A stretch of DNA of 64,000 nucleotides from Certhia americana (Eukaryota > Chordata > Aves > Passeriformes > Certhiidae): the NCBI GenBank assembly GCA_018697195.1, contig CM031870.1, forward strand, positions 1,608,000-1,671,999. The letters are read 5' to 3'. The position numbers were made by a program, and so were the translations under genes. Position 1 is the stretch's first letter; each line of letters opens with the position of its first letter. Shown here in pieces: positions 43,700 through 57,526 of this stretch. The notes below the pieces were generated by a model. That model worked only from the letters and a program-made list of their open reading frames with translations, ran no database searches and was not told where the DNA came from.

Positions 43700-46600
43700 C
43701 TTTCCTTTCCTGATGCAGTGCAGGGAGCAGGAATAAAAACATGGATACAAGATCCTCCAAACACAGACTTTTGGGGACACCGCCAGCCATCGCCATCCCT
43801 GTGCTGCTGGTGAGGAGCCATGTCCAGGAGGAGCAGTGGGACACTTCTGTCCCTGCTGGAGCCGAGGTCGGGGCAGGCGATGGGAGCTGGCAGTGCTGCC
43901 CAGCCTGGCAGTGCTCTCGCGGCCCCGACCTTTCTGGCTTTGAAAACAGGATGGGAACAAGATGCACTTTGTTTTCAGTTTGGGAGCTGGAACGGGACCT
44001 TCAGGCTGTTCCTGGGATGTTACAGCCTCCCAGCCATGGTGGGGGTGGGGACCACTCTCTGACACCACGGGCTACCTCATTGCTCCTTTGCATCCTTCCC
44101 ATTCTGTCCTTTGTCAGCACATCCCAACGCTGGCTGGGGAAGCTCCCCTGAGAGCACAAGCTCCCCTGGGAGCACAAGTGGGGATGAGCAGCTCTCAGTC
44201 AGCCTTCAGCTGGAAATCCCCCTGGCTCTCACCACGGCTCACGTGCTGGGGAGCCCAGGGAGGTCAGGGAGTTTGTGGTGCTGCTCCATGATTCCATGAT
44301 AAATGTGACTGTTGCCCTGGGTAGTACAGGGTACTGAACTAGAAAACCAGCATATGTATAATCTAGGTGACTGCACCTTGTCCCACCTCTAAAACCCAGC
44401 TCATGGCCACCAAGAAGCTGCTGGCAGTGACCCTGAACTGTGCTGTGGGGACAAGGCTGGGGACAGGAGGACAAGGAGCATCTGGGGCTTGCAGCAAGGC
44501 CATGCTTATGCTCACAAATGGGAGGAAAATGGGGTTGAATTCCACATCCCACCACGAGCAGGGTTGGCTGGTCCTTAATCAGGGACCAGGGGACTCTGAG
44601 TCACAGGAAATAGGGACAATGTGACCCTGAACTAAAATCAGGAAGAACTCTGGACAATCTCTCCCTGCATGGGGCTGGCAGTGCTGGATATATCAGCATG
44701 AGGTGGGCAGGCAGCACATGATAAGGGTATTTTGTTCTTCTGGTGTCAAAGGGAGATTTCTAGAAGAAAAAGTGAATCACTACAACTCCCGATGGCAGGA
44801 GGGGATCTGGCACTTTGTTGTCACCCACCACCAGCCCTGGGACAACACCAAGGACAAAAAAACTCAGTCTCTCTCCTTCCTGGCCCTGCTCCTTATCAAC
44901 CTCCCACACCCACAAATGGAGAAATAATCTGCCCAGTTCCTGTGGAAGAGATTGTGAATGGCCAGTGATGGGAAATCACACGGGTCCTGCCACGTTGGTG
45001 CACGTGCAGGCACACAGAGGCTCCTGCAGCATTTCCCAGCAAATCCTTGGATTGCCAGTAACTCATGTGAGCCACTTTTTGCTCACCCTCCATGGTTTTC
45101 TGCCCCTTCTGTGTGCTGAGATCTCATTTAGTCTCTTCTCTGACAAATTCATACCACCTTTTGCAGTCTTGGGCTTCCTGTGGCAGTTGTCACAGCAGGG
45201 AAATGTGGTTTTTTTAAAAAGAAAATCAAGATTCCTATGTAATTTCTGCTGTGGGAACCTCAGAAGTTTACTAGGAAAACTAAACCTGATCTCAACTGCC
45301 TGTACCATGGAAATCCAGTGTGAGGCTGTTTGTGTGTCCTGTGCTGCTTGGCCCAAAATCTCCCCAAATCTCCCCAAATCCTTCTCCTGGCTGAGCTCAA
45401 CCAAGGCTGAGGTCCCCACAGGCCAGGAACTGCTATGGGGCTGGGAACACTAGGGTTTGTAAAGCACAGAGCTGGGAAAGGGGCTAGGGAAGGAGCAGGG
45501 GCACCCAGGGCAGCTCCATCCCTGTCCCCTTTGGCCACAGTCCCTCTTCAGGGCAGGAATACCCAGCATTTCCTTGAACCCCCAAACATGATGTATTCCT
45601 GCCCTGTGTCCCCACTGCCCTGCTCAGTTCCTTTTCCTTGTGCTGACATGAGGATTCATGCAGAAGTCTGGTCAGAGACCGAATTCAGCTGGGAGAATCT
45701 GCCCTGCCAAAGGTTTGTGCCCCGAGTTGTCCCTGCACGGGTCTGGCTGGATCGGTGCCGCCCCGAGGTGCTGCAGTGCCAGCACCCCCTGCTCCAGGGT
45801 CTTGTTTGTGCCTCTGGGTGACATTGTCCCTGTGAAAAACATGATCCTTGTTTTTGCTGCCTCAGGGCTGAACCGTTGCCCTCCCCGGGGATGGATCCCT
45901 GAGTGCTGGCAGGGATTTATAGCCTGCCATGATTTATGGTGGAGGTGGAGCGGGACGGAGCTGTCACAGCCAGCACCAAAGGAATCCCAGCATTAGTCCA
46001 GCCTGACCTTACCTGGCCATGCAGGACAAAGCTCTGAGGTCAGAGGAGTGTCCCCTGAGGACAGCGGTGGCATCCACAGGAGGGGTGACAGCGTGCATGT
46101 GTTCAGTCACCCATTCCCCTCGTGGAAAAAAAAAAAAAAACAGACATGAGAATTTAAAATGCAAATTTTTGGCTCTAGTTCAGAAGTTTGCTCATCTGCC
46201 ACATGCAAGGAGGGACATGGTAGGAGCTGGCACTGCCACAGAGTACACCAGGTGACCCAAAGACAAAGCAAGTCATGCGGAGTGGCAGCAGATGTGGTGT
46301 TGGACTCAGGGAAGTCGTTCAGCAATCACACAAAGCAGAGGAGCTGTGGAAATACAGAACTCCTGAGTAATTGGGATCTGGGACACCCCTGGCCCTCAGG
46401 CACCTCTTCTCCTTACACCACCACCCTGCTCTGCAGGGAGGCAGGGAGGGGAGAGGGCAAAGCCAGCCCCAAGTGCCAACCCCAAACCCCAACCACTTCT
46501 CATTCCTTGACTGTCACTGCTCCCTTCCCATCCGGCTCCTCCTTATCCACTCAGGGCTCTGCAGCTGCTCGCAGAGCTGCAACCCTGGCAATTAAATACA

Positions 46601-49460
46601 TTCAATACAAGCATCTTGTCTTCTGCAGCGTGTTGAAATCCAACCCTGGGTTCTCCCAGGCTGTCTCTGCCCTCCTCCTCCCCTCCTGGGTGAGAGGTCT
46701 GTGGTTGCTCAGCTCTGTTTACTAACCAGAATTTTTCCCCCCCAGCTGTTTCTTTATTTTCATTGCAAAGTGATGCAGAACCACCTTGACCGAGAGCAGG
46801 TGAAAGCCCAGAGCTGATGCCTGCACCAGTTCAGACCAGCATGGAGCTGGGCATTCTCCTGGGGGGTGGGATCAACATGAAGGGACATAGAGAGGTCCCT
46901 TCAGTGGGATCAGGTGTGCAGATTTGGGGTCTGCCATGGGCTGAAGGACACTGAAATGGTGGGACATGTGGGCTCACACTGAAGCCAGCACTGCCTGGGG
47001 GACTGCTGGGGATCCCTTTCCTCTGTGCATGCCAGGTGGGTTCTGGGGCTGTCAGGATGGAGGTGTCCCCCTTCTCAACCTGGGACAGCATCACCAGCAT
47101 CCCTCCTGGGACAGTTTGAGACAGTGGCTGGCCTTCCAAAGATCCTTTGGTGATGAAATGCCTCTTGAACAGCTCCATACCAGACTGACAACCAGCCCGT
47201 GCTGAGGTCATGCTCTTCCAGCTGGGTTGCCACCAGCCCGTGAGTTATTGCAGAAGGAAAGAGAGGGTTTAGCCTTAGTTTATTCTTGCTGCAAAAAGCT
47301 GGGTGTCTCTCCCTCAGCCCTGAGCGTGGTTCTGAGGCTGTGATGATGCTTTCTGGAGGCTGGCCTGGAACAGAGACTAGACAGAGCAAAAGGATAAAGT
47401 AGGGATTTGTTAAAAGACCTCAATTGTTACACCTGGGCAGCACAAGAGCCTGGCTGGGTCACACTCAAGATGCAACCCAAAATGGTCACAAAATGGATGC
47501 CAAATCATGAGGTCTTTTATGAACACTTACAAGTTCTGGTCCATGAATATATTGGAGTTTATTGTCCAACCATAGCTTCAGGTTATGAAGCTCCATCCTC
47601 GTTGGTTTTTTTCTCACTTCACTGTTGATTTTGTTCTTGGCCTTGGTATCAAGCTAGAGAAGGAATTGTTTTATCTATCTACGGTGTGAAGACAGCTCAG
47701 TAACACTTATATGAAACCTAAAACTACCCACCAAAGCAGCACAGAATCTAAAAAATGTAAAAACTGAAACCTAAGGCATCAGTGAGACCCTCACCCTACT
47801 CCCTCCATGGCATCCCTCACTGCCCTGTTCCTACAAGGTCCCCACTGCCAACCCAGTGTGTGTGAGCTCATGGGAACTCCCTGCACAATGCAAACACCTT
47901 CCAACACACTCCCCACTCACCAGAGTTTGGGCAGACCCTGGATCATCCCCATTTTGGGCCCTCCCCAGGTCCCCAGGTTGGCTTTGCTGCCCAGCCTGGC
48001 TGGGCAGAGGAATGACAAAGAGTTCCAGCACTCAAGGGCTGTGCCAGCCCCGTCCCAGCTGCTGCTTCTGGGAAATACCCACAGGAGCCCACAGGATTTT
48101 ACTGGCAGGAATGATACTGATCCCTGTGGCTGATAACAGCCTGTCACGGCTCCTAGCCAGGCTCTCTGGGAGAGGTGAAGCAGTTCAGCCTCCCACAGCC
48201 CTAAGGAGAGGAAAGGCAGGTGCAAACAGCTAAAAATTAGCTTGGGGAGAGCCAGAGCCATGCTGTGCCAAGCCCTGTTGCGTTCACAGTGGGTATCAAA
48301 GCTGGTGTCACACCCCAGGAGAGCCCCTTTTCGTGCCATATACCCCCCACTAACACTTTCCAACTCCTGTGCTCATTTTCACCCAAATTACACTGGAGGT
48401 AGAAGTCAAAAGGCAATTTCTATGCGCATCAGGAGAATTGCTGATGGAGGAATAGAGAGCAGAGACAGCTCCTGCTGAGAAAAACGCTGCAGCGTGAGCC
48501 CAGCCCTTTACTAGACACTGGAGCAGCTGCCTGGAGGCCAAACTTCCTGGGAAATCTGTCTTCCTTGGGCTGGCCGCTCACGGCGTGGCTGGGTTTGTTT
48601 TGTTCTGGGCTTGAGATACCGGTGGGATGAAAAAATGCTTTCTAAGTGTTGAATTAAAAGGATGATGCAAAAGCTGCAGGGTGCTTTGGCTGGGAAACGT
48701 GAGTGGCTCACAGTCGGCCCCGACAGGGCTCAGGCTGTTTGGAGAACATGGGGTTTCTGCGATTAGGCTGCTCATATGACTCAATATATAACCACCAGTT
48801 ACACACTAGATTTAATCTTGGGTCAGAAGTCATGGATAATTCAAACCACGCAGAAAATGTTGATCGCCTGCTTGCCGGAGCTGTTTTTTCTCTGCAATTC
48901 TTTGTTTGGGCTAAACAACCTCTGCAAAGCAAATGCAACCTGGCTCAAGGCAAGAGTGGGGCCTGTCCTGGCTGGAGTAATCCCTGTTCTCACTCTGGGA
49001 GCTGTCTGCTCTGCCTGCATCCCACATCCAACTTTGTGAATCTCATTTCATCTCATACATTTGCTGTGGGGGAAAAATGAAGATGATTCACACTCTAAAC
49101 TTCCCTTTGGAAGCATCACATCAGTCCTCAGCCAAGCTATCTCACTGTCTGGGCAGTGAGGGTGCCTGCCTCACCCTGAGGGAGCAAGGTTGGGAATGCT
49201 GCCTGCCATGTCCCTGTAGCAAGTTGGATACCTGGCTCCCTGCATCCTGTATTTCATTTGGTTCCTCTCAGGGACTGCCTCAGTTTCTTTTTTTGGGCAG
49301 TTTCTTTCACAAAAACCACTCAGATATCCAAAAGATACCAGTGGGGATGGTCAGGAATGTTCTGCTTGGTCAGGTTAATGGAGCAAAGGATTTCCAAGCA
49401 GGGTCTTGGAAACACTGGCCAGGTCAAAGATGTGTGCCTGGGGTGGTGAGGGATTGGAAC
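43700..49460. other. Intergenic stretch without recognised genes
   Basis: No coding exon recognised. It contains a two-copy 18-base repeat at 44142-44177 (GCTCCCCTGAGAGCACAA), an A run at 46126-46140 and a possible LTR-like piece at 47343-47740. 48770-48950 is a repeat-free, AT-rich patch. Confidence 0.55.
47343..47740. mobile_element. Possible solo LTR-like element
   Basis: The stretch AACAGAGACTAGACAGAGCA to about 47740 differs in composition from its surroundings and resembles avian retroviral LTRs only in general style (AT-rich, with GGATAAAG and TTTATTGTCC phrases). I found no clear terminal TG...CA pair or target duplication, so this is a guess for a repeat search. Confidence 0.22.
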
Positions 49461-49469
49461 TAGAACAGC

Positions 49470-49635
49470 ACAGAGAAGCTGTGGCTGCCTCATCCCTGGG
49501 AGTGTCCAAGGCCAGGTTGGACAGGGCTTGGAGCACCCTGGTCTCGTGGAAGGTGCCCCTGCCCATGGAAGAAGTAGAACCCCATGACCTTTAAGGTCCC
49601 TTCCTACCCATGCCAGTCCATGATTCCATGATCTT
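49470..49635 (+). repeat. CR1 LINE 3' fragment, sense
   Basis: It contains GAGAAGCTGTGGCTGCCTCA, AAGGCCAGGTTGGACAGGGC, GAAGGTGCCCCTGCCCATGG and the end CCATGATTCCATGAT. Confidence 0.92.
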
Positions 49636-50394
49636 GAGCTCTGAGGTTTCAGTGTGTCTGTGGGGAGCGTCTGCTGCTCCGTGCACCTGTGAGCAGATGG
49701 TTGTCCTTTCACTGCTTTCCAGAGGCAGCATCCCTCATTTCTGGTGAGTTGCTTCTCTGCTAAAAGCTTCACTGGGCAGGAAAGGGAGAAGCCATCCTTC
49801 AACTTTGCAGAACACTGTCTTGCAGGATGGTTATTTGTAGGGAATGCAGCGTCCCTTCTGCCGGTGGCAGCAGACGTCACTGCTCGGTTATTGCACAGGG
49901 ACAAGGGCCTGTCGTGGAGCATGGCTGAGCTCATCCATCACTGAACTCCTCTGCTCCTCAGTCTCCTCTCAGGTCATTAGGAAGGATGAGTGATTCCCCC
50001 CTTCCCCCACAAAACCCTTTGCCATGCAGTGACAGAGAAGGATGCAAAGAGCCCCTAAGAGCGCAAAAAGACTTTTCCCTGTGGGAACACAAAGGAGGCA
50101 GGGAAGCAACATCCAGTCCAGGAGGGGCACTGAAACAACCACCTTGCCCAGGGCTGGGCAGGTTGATATTAAACCCCACCTCTGGGCAGAATCTCCTGGT
50201 CCTTGGCTGCTCCTGCCCTCACCATGGAGCCAATGCTGCGGGCACAGCAGGAGGGTTTTACCAGCAAACCAGGGATCTGAGCCTGGGGTAGAGCCAGCTG
50301 GAGCCTGAGAGGGCTGATTCCTCTTCCCATACATCTGCACAGGAAAGAGGCAAAGCCCTTGGGGACGAGGAGAGAAAGCACTGGAACAGGCATA

Positions 50395-50525
50395 AACAGC
50401 TTAGTAATAATACTAATGATAGCAGTTAGCACGTCGGCAGCGGTTTGCAGCGCAGAGCACTGTACAAACATTAATTAGTGCAGGCAGACAATTCAGCGAT
50501 ATGGTTCCCATTTTGCCAACTACGA
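50395..50525 (+). repeat. Ancient MIR/L2-type repeat
   Basis: The phrases AGCAGTTAGCACGTCGGCAG, AGAGCACTGTACAAACATTA and GGTTCCCATTTTGCCAA follow the order of a mammal/bird-shared MIR/L2 3' end as I recall it. Divergence is high. Confidence 0.45.
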
Positions 50526-53500
50526 TGAGCAGAGAACCTACCATCTGCTTAAATCCTCTTTAATTTAATCCCGGGGCCTTCATAGGAAAATCCAGAGCCC
50601 ATTTCAGCCTCTGATGAAACCGCCCGGGAGTGGATGGACCCTTCAGACTCTCCTGGATCCCACCAAGGGATGTTTGAAGGGTGTTGGTGGCTGTGGGCTG
50701 AGCCTGGGGGTGGAAAACACACGGCAGCTGTTTTCTATGTCAATAAATACACGTGGTATAGCCAGAGCACCGGTGGTTTTCCTTTTGACACACGTGTTGC
50801 TGGACTCTTTGGGGTTTTCCAATTGGTTTGGGCTATTCCCATCCTTTTTTACCCTACCTGTGGTAGTTTTTATGACCTGTTGGGACAGCTGGTTCATTAA
50901 TAAAAATTAAAGCAGATGTCAAGAATGTCTGGGATGAGTCAGATTGGTTAAAGCTGTAACTGGGCTTCAGCCTTTGGGGTGTCTGTCCTGGCTCCAGGGA
51001 CATGCGTGGCTAAGACTGCAGGCACTGGACACCAGGATAAGGTCAAACTGCTGAAACTGGGCTTTTATTATTTAAGGATACTGCTTTGTATTGCACAGCA
51101 AGCACAGACTGCAGCAGGGTTTGGCCAAGGATGGGGGTCAGTACTTGGGGCTGGAAACAAGTTGAAGCCCAGCAGGAGCCAGACACAGGAGCAGCACCCC
51201 AAAAGTTTCTGGGGGAAATGCAGATATTGCAGGAGGGTGAGCTGGGAGGGTGAGCAGCTGGAAGCAGAGCTGTGATCACACCTCAGCACAGCACTGCTGG
51301 GGGAGCAGCCATGCCTGCAGCTTTCTGCAGCCCTCCCTTGCTCCACAGATAGTTCCTGGGCAGGAAAAGAGGCAGATGGAACCACAGGGGATGGGAAAGG
51401 CCAATGCTCCCAGAAGGAGATCCCCTTCTCCTTCAGCAGCAGCAAAATATATTTGCCTACTCTTAAGCTAATATTGAAACCACTGAGCTTTCCCAAACAC
51501 TGTGTCTGAATTTCCCACTGCACGTGAACTCATCAGCCCTACGCGTGGAAGAACGTGCTCAGCTACAGCACAGGCTGGTTTTCCTAGGCTGATTTATCAG
51601 GATTAGTGGCTTTTTTTTCACTAGGTATAGATTTAAAAGTCTATAATGGTGGAATTTTCCCTCTTCTGTGGGCAGATGGGTCCTAACACAGAGTCAAGAA
51701 GGGTTTGCAAAGAATTTTTTTTTTTCATTAGACAAAAGAGCTCCCAAATCACTTTGTCCCTGACTGAGCACACCTCATATTTCATCTAAATCCTGCACTG
51801 AGCTGAGCTGGACCTGAAGCTACATTGCAATTATATTCAGATGCTGAAATGCTTGGCTAAATCAGGGCTTTCCTCCTCTCACCATCTCCCAGGGCCTTTT
51901 CAAATTATCGCCCAGCCCAGCCATGTTTTGAGTCCAAGATGGTGCAAATGGTGCAGATAATGCTGATTTCAGCAAGATCCTCCAAGCTCGGGGTCTCTCT
52001 CAGTTTTGTCTTGTGAATGGCATCCCCAGGCAGCTCCTGCATCCCATCTCCACACCAGGTTGCCTTGTTAAGTGTCTGATTTTAATTTCTCTCAATCAGG
52101 AGCTGGGCCCGAGCAATTACGTAGTATCGAGCAATTCATCCAGGGGGAGAGTGTGGATCTAGGTTAATTGGTCTGACAACTGAACCCAAGCCTTTCCTGT
52201 TTTGCCCAGTTTTCCTTATTTTTCTCTCCTTCAGCACAATCTCTGCAAAGCTCTCAGCCTTGTTAATTAAGGAGGTAACTTCACCCCAAGGGCTGTTTTG
52301 TTCTCCCCTCCCTCTTTCAAAGGCAGGAATAAAAAAAGCAGCAAGAATTAGCTAGTTTGGGATTAAACAACCACCTCGGAGCAGGATGGAGCCGGCTGGC
52401 TCTGACAGGAGTCAGACTCTGTGGAGCTGCTGCTGTTCTCCTGGGCTTTGGGGAAACAATGCTGTGTAGGGAAAGCAGTTGCTGGGCCAGAAACACTCCT
52501 TCAGGCACGTTTGAGGTGTGTACAAGCACACTGCAAAGCAGGACAGGGTGGAAAACAGGCTGGGTGGGTTCTGGGTCATGGCTGGGGCTGCAGTGCTGTA
52601 AATTTGGGGGGACAGGTGCAGGAGGGTTTATGGCTTCTTGGGAACGCACAGCCCTAAAGGTCTGGGCACTTCTGAAACCCTTTTTTGCTACAAAACACTG
52701 TAAAAAACCCCGTCCATGGGGGGCTCTGCCCTGTGGCCACACCAGGAGGAGTAGAAATGAAGTTTTACCCTTTTTTTGTGGACTCTTTGTGGTCTCTTTT
52801 TATAAATCCTGTTACAAAGCTGGGCTCTGCCCGTGCCGGGCAGGGTGGGACACCCAGCTCCCTATTTTCCTGTATTCTTTAGGAGTGGGCAGTCCCAACC
52901 TCCCTATACAGGAAGGAACTAGAACATCTTCTGTGCCTCCATTTTCATAATCTGGACAGCTGTGGGTAACCCAGACATCAATTTTGGAGTGAGGAGATGC
53001 CAGTGACGTTGATAGTCAGACACGTTTCCCTGCAGACTGGTATGTCCTGAAGAGAATAAACTGCAGGGAATCAGTGCCAAAACATCTCCTATGCTCGGAG
53101 GGTGGCTGGCATCAGTGCCTATCCCCAGGAGCCACCCAGGAGCACTTTCCCTGGGATAAAAATGGATGTGCACAAGATGCATGAGCAGGAAGCACAGCTG
53201 TGAGACGGCTCTGCTAGACTGCAAAAGGAAAATCTGTTATAAAACAGGCACCCAAGGCATGAGTTTGCTTTTCCAGAGGCTGTGAGAGCCGGAGGGTCTG
53301 GGACTGAGAGCAGAGGAGATGCCTGCAAAAGGAGGGGTGATAACACCTGGAAAGCTTCAGAGATTGTTCCTCGGGGCTCACAGAGTCATTACCTGGCATG
53401 GTTGTGAGCAGAGGGGAAGGAAGCAGGGCTGGGGCACTGAGCCAGGGAATTCCCAGCTGGTGCCAAGCCAAAAGCCTCGTGCAGGTGGGCACAGAAAGGG

Positions 53501-53599
53501 TAACACAGGCACCAGGGATCCCAGTCCCACCGAGATGGGAGCGGGCTGAGAGCTGGGACTGGCTGCTGCCCACACCTGGATGTTGTCCTCAGCAGTGAT

Positions 53600-53650
53600 A
53601 TCACAAAATGGTCTGGGCTGGGACCTTAAAGACCATCCAGTTCCAAGCCT
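53600..53650 (-). repeat. CR1 LINE 3' end, antisense, very short
   Basis: TCACAAAATGGTCTGGGCTG followed by GGGACCTTAAAGACCATCCA is the inverted CR1 3' end. Only about 50 bases remain. Confidence 0.7.
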
Positions 53651-55564
53651 GGTGACAGCATTGAGCCTTGCCTGGGTGGCACCAGTGCAGTGTTCAGGTG
53701 CTTTGCAGCACCAAATCCCTGCCTTTCCCATCCCTTCTCCTGGGAAGAGGAGCTACTCTTGCAGCAGGAGCTACTCCTGATCCTCACACGTCCCCTGGCA
53801 CTCGCAACAGGGCCCTCTTGCCTCACTTTTACTAAACAGAAGCCAACTCCCAGCCTCCACAGCTGGGATGCCAGTGCATCTCTCAGCACTTTTGGGACGT
53901 ACCCTGAGCTCTCTCGTGTTTTGAAGCCATCCCCAGGAGCTGTTGGGTGACTCACCAGATGGATGTGAAGGCAGCACAGGTGCTGCCTAGCTGAGGCTCC
54001 CACTGGGATGGCACAAAGGAAAAATGCCACGGGCACACAGGGGCTCATGGGCTTGGTTATAGCTCCATCGACCCTCAAGTGCTCTCACCCAGTACCTGAA
54101 CTACAGCTCTTCAATAATTGCTGTTCATCTCCCTCCCCTGGATCTGAGGAAAACAGACCCAGCTCCAGCCCTGGTTACCAAGATGCTGAAAGCAGATTCA
54201 GGGACATGGGGTATTGGACCCAGACACAGCCAAGTTCACCCCAAATCAGGCAAGTTAGAGTTTAAAATAGTATGTGTTCAGGGTGAGTCTGTTCTGGGGG
54301 TGGAGCAGCACCTTTTCTCCAGGGCAGCTTCTCCATCCCAGGATCATTGCTGGCACTCACCAGGTGAGGAGGATGGGCAGGTGAGGGATAGGGATGAGTT
54401 CAGGGTGGTTGTGGGGTGTGCAAGCTCAGCTCCACTGGTCTCTGCCCATGGTGTGGCCTGACACCAGTGCCCTCCCCTATGACGGGTGTTTACAGAGCTG
54501 GACAGGATCCCTGGAGCCCTTGTGTCCACGTCCCTCTGACTGCAGGACACCAGGGTTCTACGAGGTCGTGGTCAGACCCTTCCCCCAGCTGCATCCGTGA
54601 GCTGGGGACCTCCAGGAAAAAACCATGAGCTAGAAACCTCCAGGAAAAAGGCATTGGTGGGATGTTGCTGGCAGGTTTGGTGGTTGGTGGGAACAGCAGG
54701 CGAGGTGGCCTCGTGGTCAGGGTTGCTGGTCCCGGCGGTGCTCCGAGTGCAGCGTCAGCTGGATTTTGGCAGCTCTGAGCCCTGGCCCCTCACTGCCCAC
54801 AGTCCTGGCCCCAGGGAGGCAGGGAGAAGGTGGCATGCTCACGTCTGAATACAACATGTTCCCCAAGCATGTTTGTTAACATAGTCACAAATAAACATTT
54901 TGCAAGATTTTTTGCCAGGAGGATGGGCTTAATGTGTGTGGAGCCTTGAAGGACAGGAGAAAGCCAGTGCAGCCTATCATGTGGGCTCTGGTCTGGCCTC
55001 CCCAGCATTGCTGGGGCAAGGGAAGTTGATTTCTCTCTGGGGAGTGCATTACTCAAATCCTGTGCACAAATTGAGAAGCAAATCCTATTAATCCCACCAT
55101 GAGGGAAATAATATCATGGTGCTGGGGGAGAATGGAAGAGTGAGCAAAACCCACCAGGAACCACCCCAGTTACCCTGTCCTCCCCACTGGCAGACCTGCC
55201 CCCACTTTGCTCCCCAAATCGGGCTCCAGCTTCAGAGTGAGCAAAAGAAAAAGGCAAAGTCATGTTTCAGCTCCTTGGGGGATTTCAGGCTTTCAGGGGT
55301 GGAATGAGCAATCTCAGCCCTGGGAGAGCTGTGGGATCCCAGGGGGAAGCAGGGACAGAGCTGAGCAGGGGAAGGAGGGATGTCAGGGGCCTTCAGCCTG
55401 TGATTTCTCCAGGGATATTTTCTGTATGGACCCTATAGCCTAGTTCATCTTCAAACCCACAACTCATTCATGTTTTTGCCCATCCCATTCTCTGCCCCCT
55501 CCAGCTGGAGAGAGAGCAAGTGGCTGGGAGGAGGCTCAGCAGCTGGTGGAGGCCACCTCAGCAC

Positions 55565-55702
55565 ATATCCCCATCCCTGGAAGTCTCCAAGGCCAGGTTG
55601 GATGGCACTTGGAGCAACCTGGCATAGCTGAAGGTGTCTCTGAGTTGCAATGAGATGTTTTTTCAGATCCCTTCCAGCCCAAAGCATTCCATGATTCTCT
55701 GA
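55565..55702 (+). repeat. CR1 LINE 3' fragment, sense
   Basis: It contains CCCCATCCCTGGAAGTCTCC, AAGGCCAGGTTGGATGGCAC and the end AAGCATTCCATGATTCTCTG. Confidence 0.9.
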
Positions 55703-55709
55703 TTTTCCT

Positions 55710-57500
55710 TGTGCCTACAGCTGCGGCTGCCCCTCGGTACCCTGCTAATCTGTGCCTCCGGGGTGCAGTGCCCAGCGGGAGGGATGCAGAGGGCACTGGA
55801 GCCTGGGCTGGGATAACTGGGAGAGCTGAGGGCTGGAAGGAGGACTGGCACATCGTGCTGAGCGCAGGCTGGCAGCGGTGCTCTCCCACACGCGCTCCCA
55901 CAGTCCCCTCTAGTGGATATTCCTCTTCCATCCATCCACATGGATGTCCTGCCCACGCTGCGCTGGCACCACCGGGCTCCAAAGCCTGGCCCCAGCAGTG
56001 ACCCTGGGGCACCATCCTGCTCCTCTCCCGAAAATGGGCACTGGTGGCAGGAGCAAAGCCCCGTCCAGCTGCCTCCAGCTGGTCCATTGCTTCCTCCGCT
56101 CCTTCTCCTCCTGCGTATTTGGGTGACTCATCCTCCCTCCCTCCCTGTCCCCTGCCCTGGCTTTGTCCCACACCACCCGCTGCCCTTGCGTCAGGGCTGG
56201 CCCCGGCTGGCCCCTGCATTCCTGGCTCTCCGCTCCGCTGGGATTTCACACCGCTCCGAGTTATTTGAGCACTGGCCAACACGAGAAGGAGCTAATGGGC
56301 ACCCACGTGGCGACTGCTTCCGAGCATCCAGGGGCCAGCATCACTTGCTCCCACCCTGCCAGCGCTTGCTACCTCGGTCCAGCTTGGACTGGAGAGAAGT
56401 GGGATGCTTTCAGGTGGCAATCCCCGGAGGGAGGTGGGTGTTTGCACATTTGTCCAGCAGCTCCTGCCCACAGGAAGGGTGCAAAGGCTCCTTGAGCACT
56501 GTCCTGTGCTCAGGGCCAGGACCAGGGCATTACCCATCCCCTTACCCCTCCTCTCTGCTTCTGCCTGCTTTGCAAACTGTTTATCACCTGGAATGTATGT
56601 GATACTCCAGGTATATCACCTGGAATATCTGTGATATCTGCAACCTAAGGCTTTTCAAGGGAAAAAGAGACCGTGGAAGAACAGACATAGCTGCAGAGAA
56701 GGAGTTCATCGTGTGCTCCATCAGGATGCAGTCCCTCCAGCTTGCCCCATCTTCTACTGGAAGCTCAGGGCAGAGCTGATGTCAAAACCCCTGCCTGCAT
56801 CCCTGGGCCAGGGAAGGACAGGGATCCAGCTGCCTAGCTGAGGAGCTGGGATCTCCAGTGCAGGGCGAGGGTAGTGGGGATGGAGGAGGAGCTGTGGGCC
56901 AACACTTGCTGTCAGGAAGCCCCAAAAAGCAGCTGGAAGGGCAGAGAGGTGCTTGTTGCTAAACCAGCCCTGGAACAGCTTTATGGGCCCCACAGCAGCA
57001 TCCTGGGGAGGTGTACACCCAGTTCAGGTGGTGCTGTTTGAGCTGGCAGCTGAATCACCTTGTCCCCATGCTGTCCCCATGGAGTCCCTTGATGTCCCAG
57101 CTCCAGCAGGACTAAACCTCCAGCTCACAGGTGTGATCCTGGTAACACCTAGGGTTGCATCCTGGAGTAACACCAGTACACGGAGCACACAAGCAGGTTC
57201 TGCCCTGTGATCCTGATTTTCCCAGCCCTGCTGGGATGGTGCCACAGTCCTCCCTCCCTGGCTCTGGTCCCGTGTGTCCAGCTGGGCTATGGCACTGCTC
57301 ACAGCATGCAGGTTCTGGTTATGCCCAGGGACTCTCATGGCACAGCCCTACAGCAGGCAGGTGAGTCCATGGACACCTCACAGCCTGGGTGTGTGGATAT
57401 GGAGCAGCCAGCAGTGATGGATAAGGCATCAAATCCCAGGGAGAGCCAGCCCAGGACAGTCCCAACCCCTTTTATAGCTTCTGCTCTCTGGCCCAACAGG
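55710..57500. other. Intergenic stretch without recognised genes
   Basis: GC-rich, non-repetitive in appearance except for a short duplication at 56585-56640 (TATCACCTGGAAT twice). No recognised gene. Confidence 0.55.
56585..56640. repeat. Short direct repeat
   Basis: TATCACCTGGAAT followed by GTGATA occurs twice about 36 bases apart. A small local duplication. Confidence 0.7.
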
Positions 57501-57516
57501 ACACACACTTCACAAC

Positions 57517-57526
57517 TTTATTTATT
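57517..57526 (-). terminator. Candidate poly(A) signals, overlapping pair
   Basis: On the minus strand AATAAATAAA gives two overlapping hexamers, followed by GTTGTGAAGTGTGTGTCCTG, a strong G/T-rich element. Other AATAAA matches on this strand are at 57575-57580 and 57763-57768. Confidence 0.5.

Larger units (their letters stand above)
49640..55560. other. Intergenic stretch without recognised genes
   Basis: I recognise an ancient repeat at 50395-50525, a small CR1 piece at 53600-53650 and little else. 52060-52180 is repeat-free and AT-rich with TTACGTAGTA and ATTAATTAA-like phrases, possibly regulatory. No coding exon seen. Confidence 0.55.

Noticed and set aside
55536..56282. 248-codon minus-strand frame
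   Set aside because: It starts in GC-rich intergenic DNA and runs into a CR1 fragment; no family similarity.
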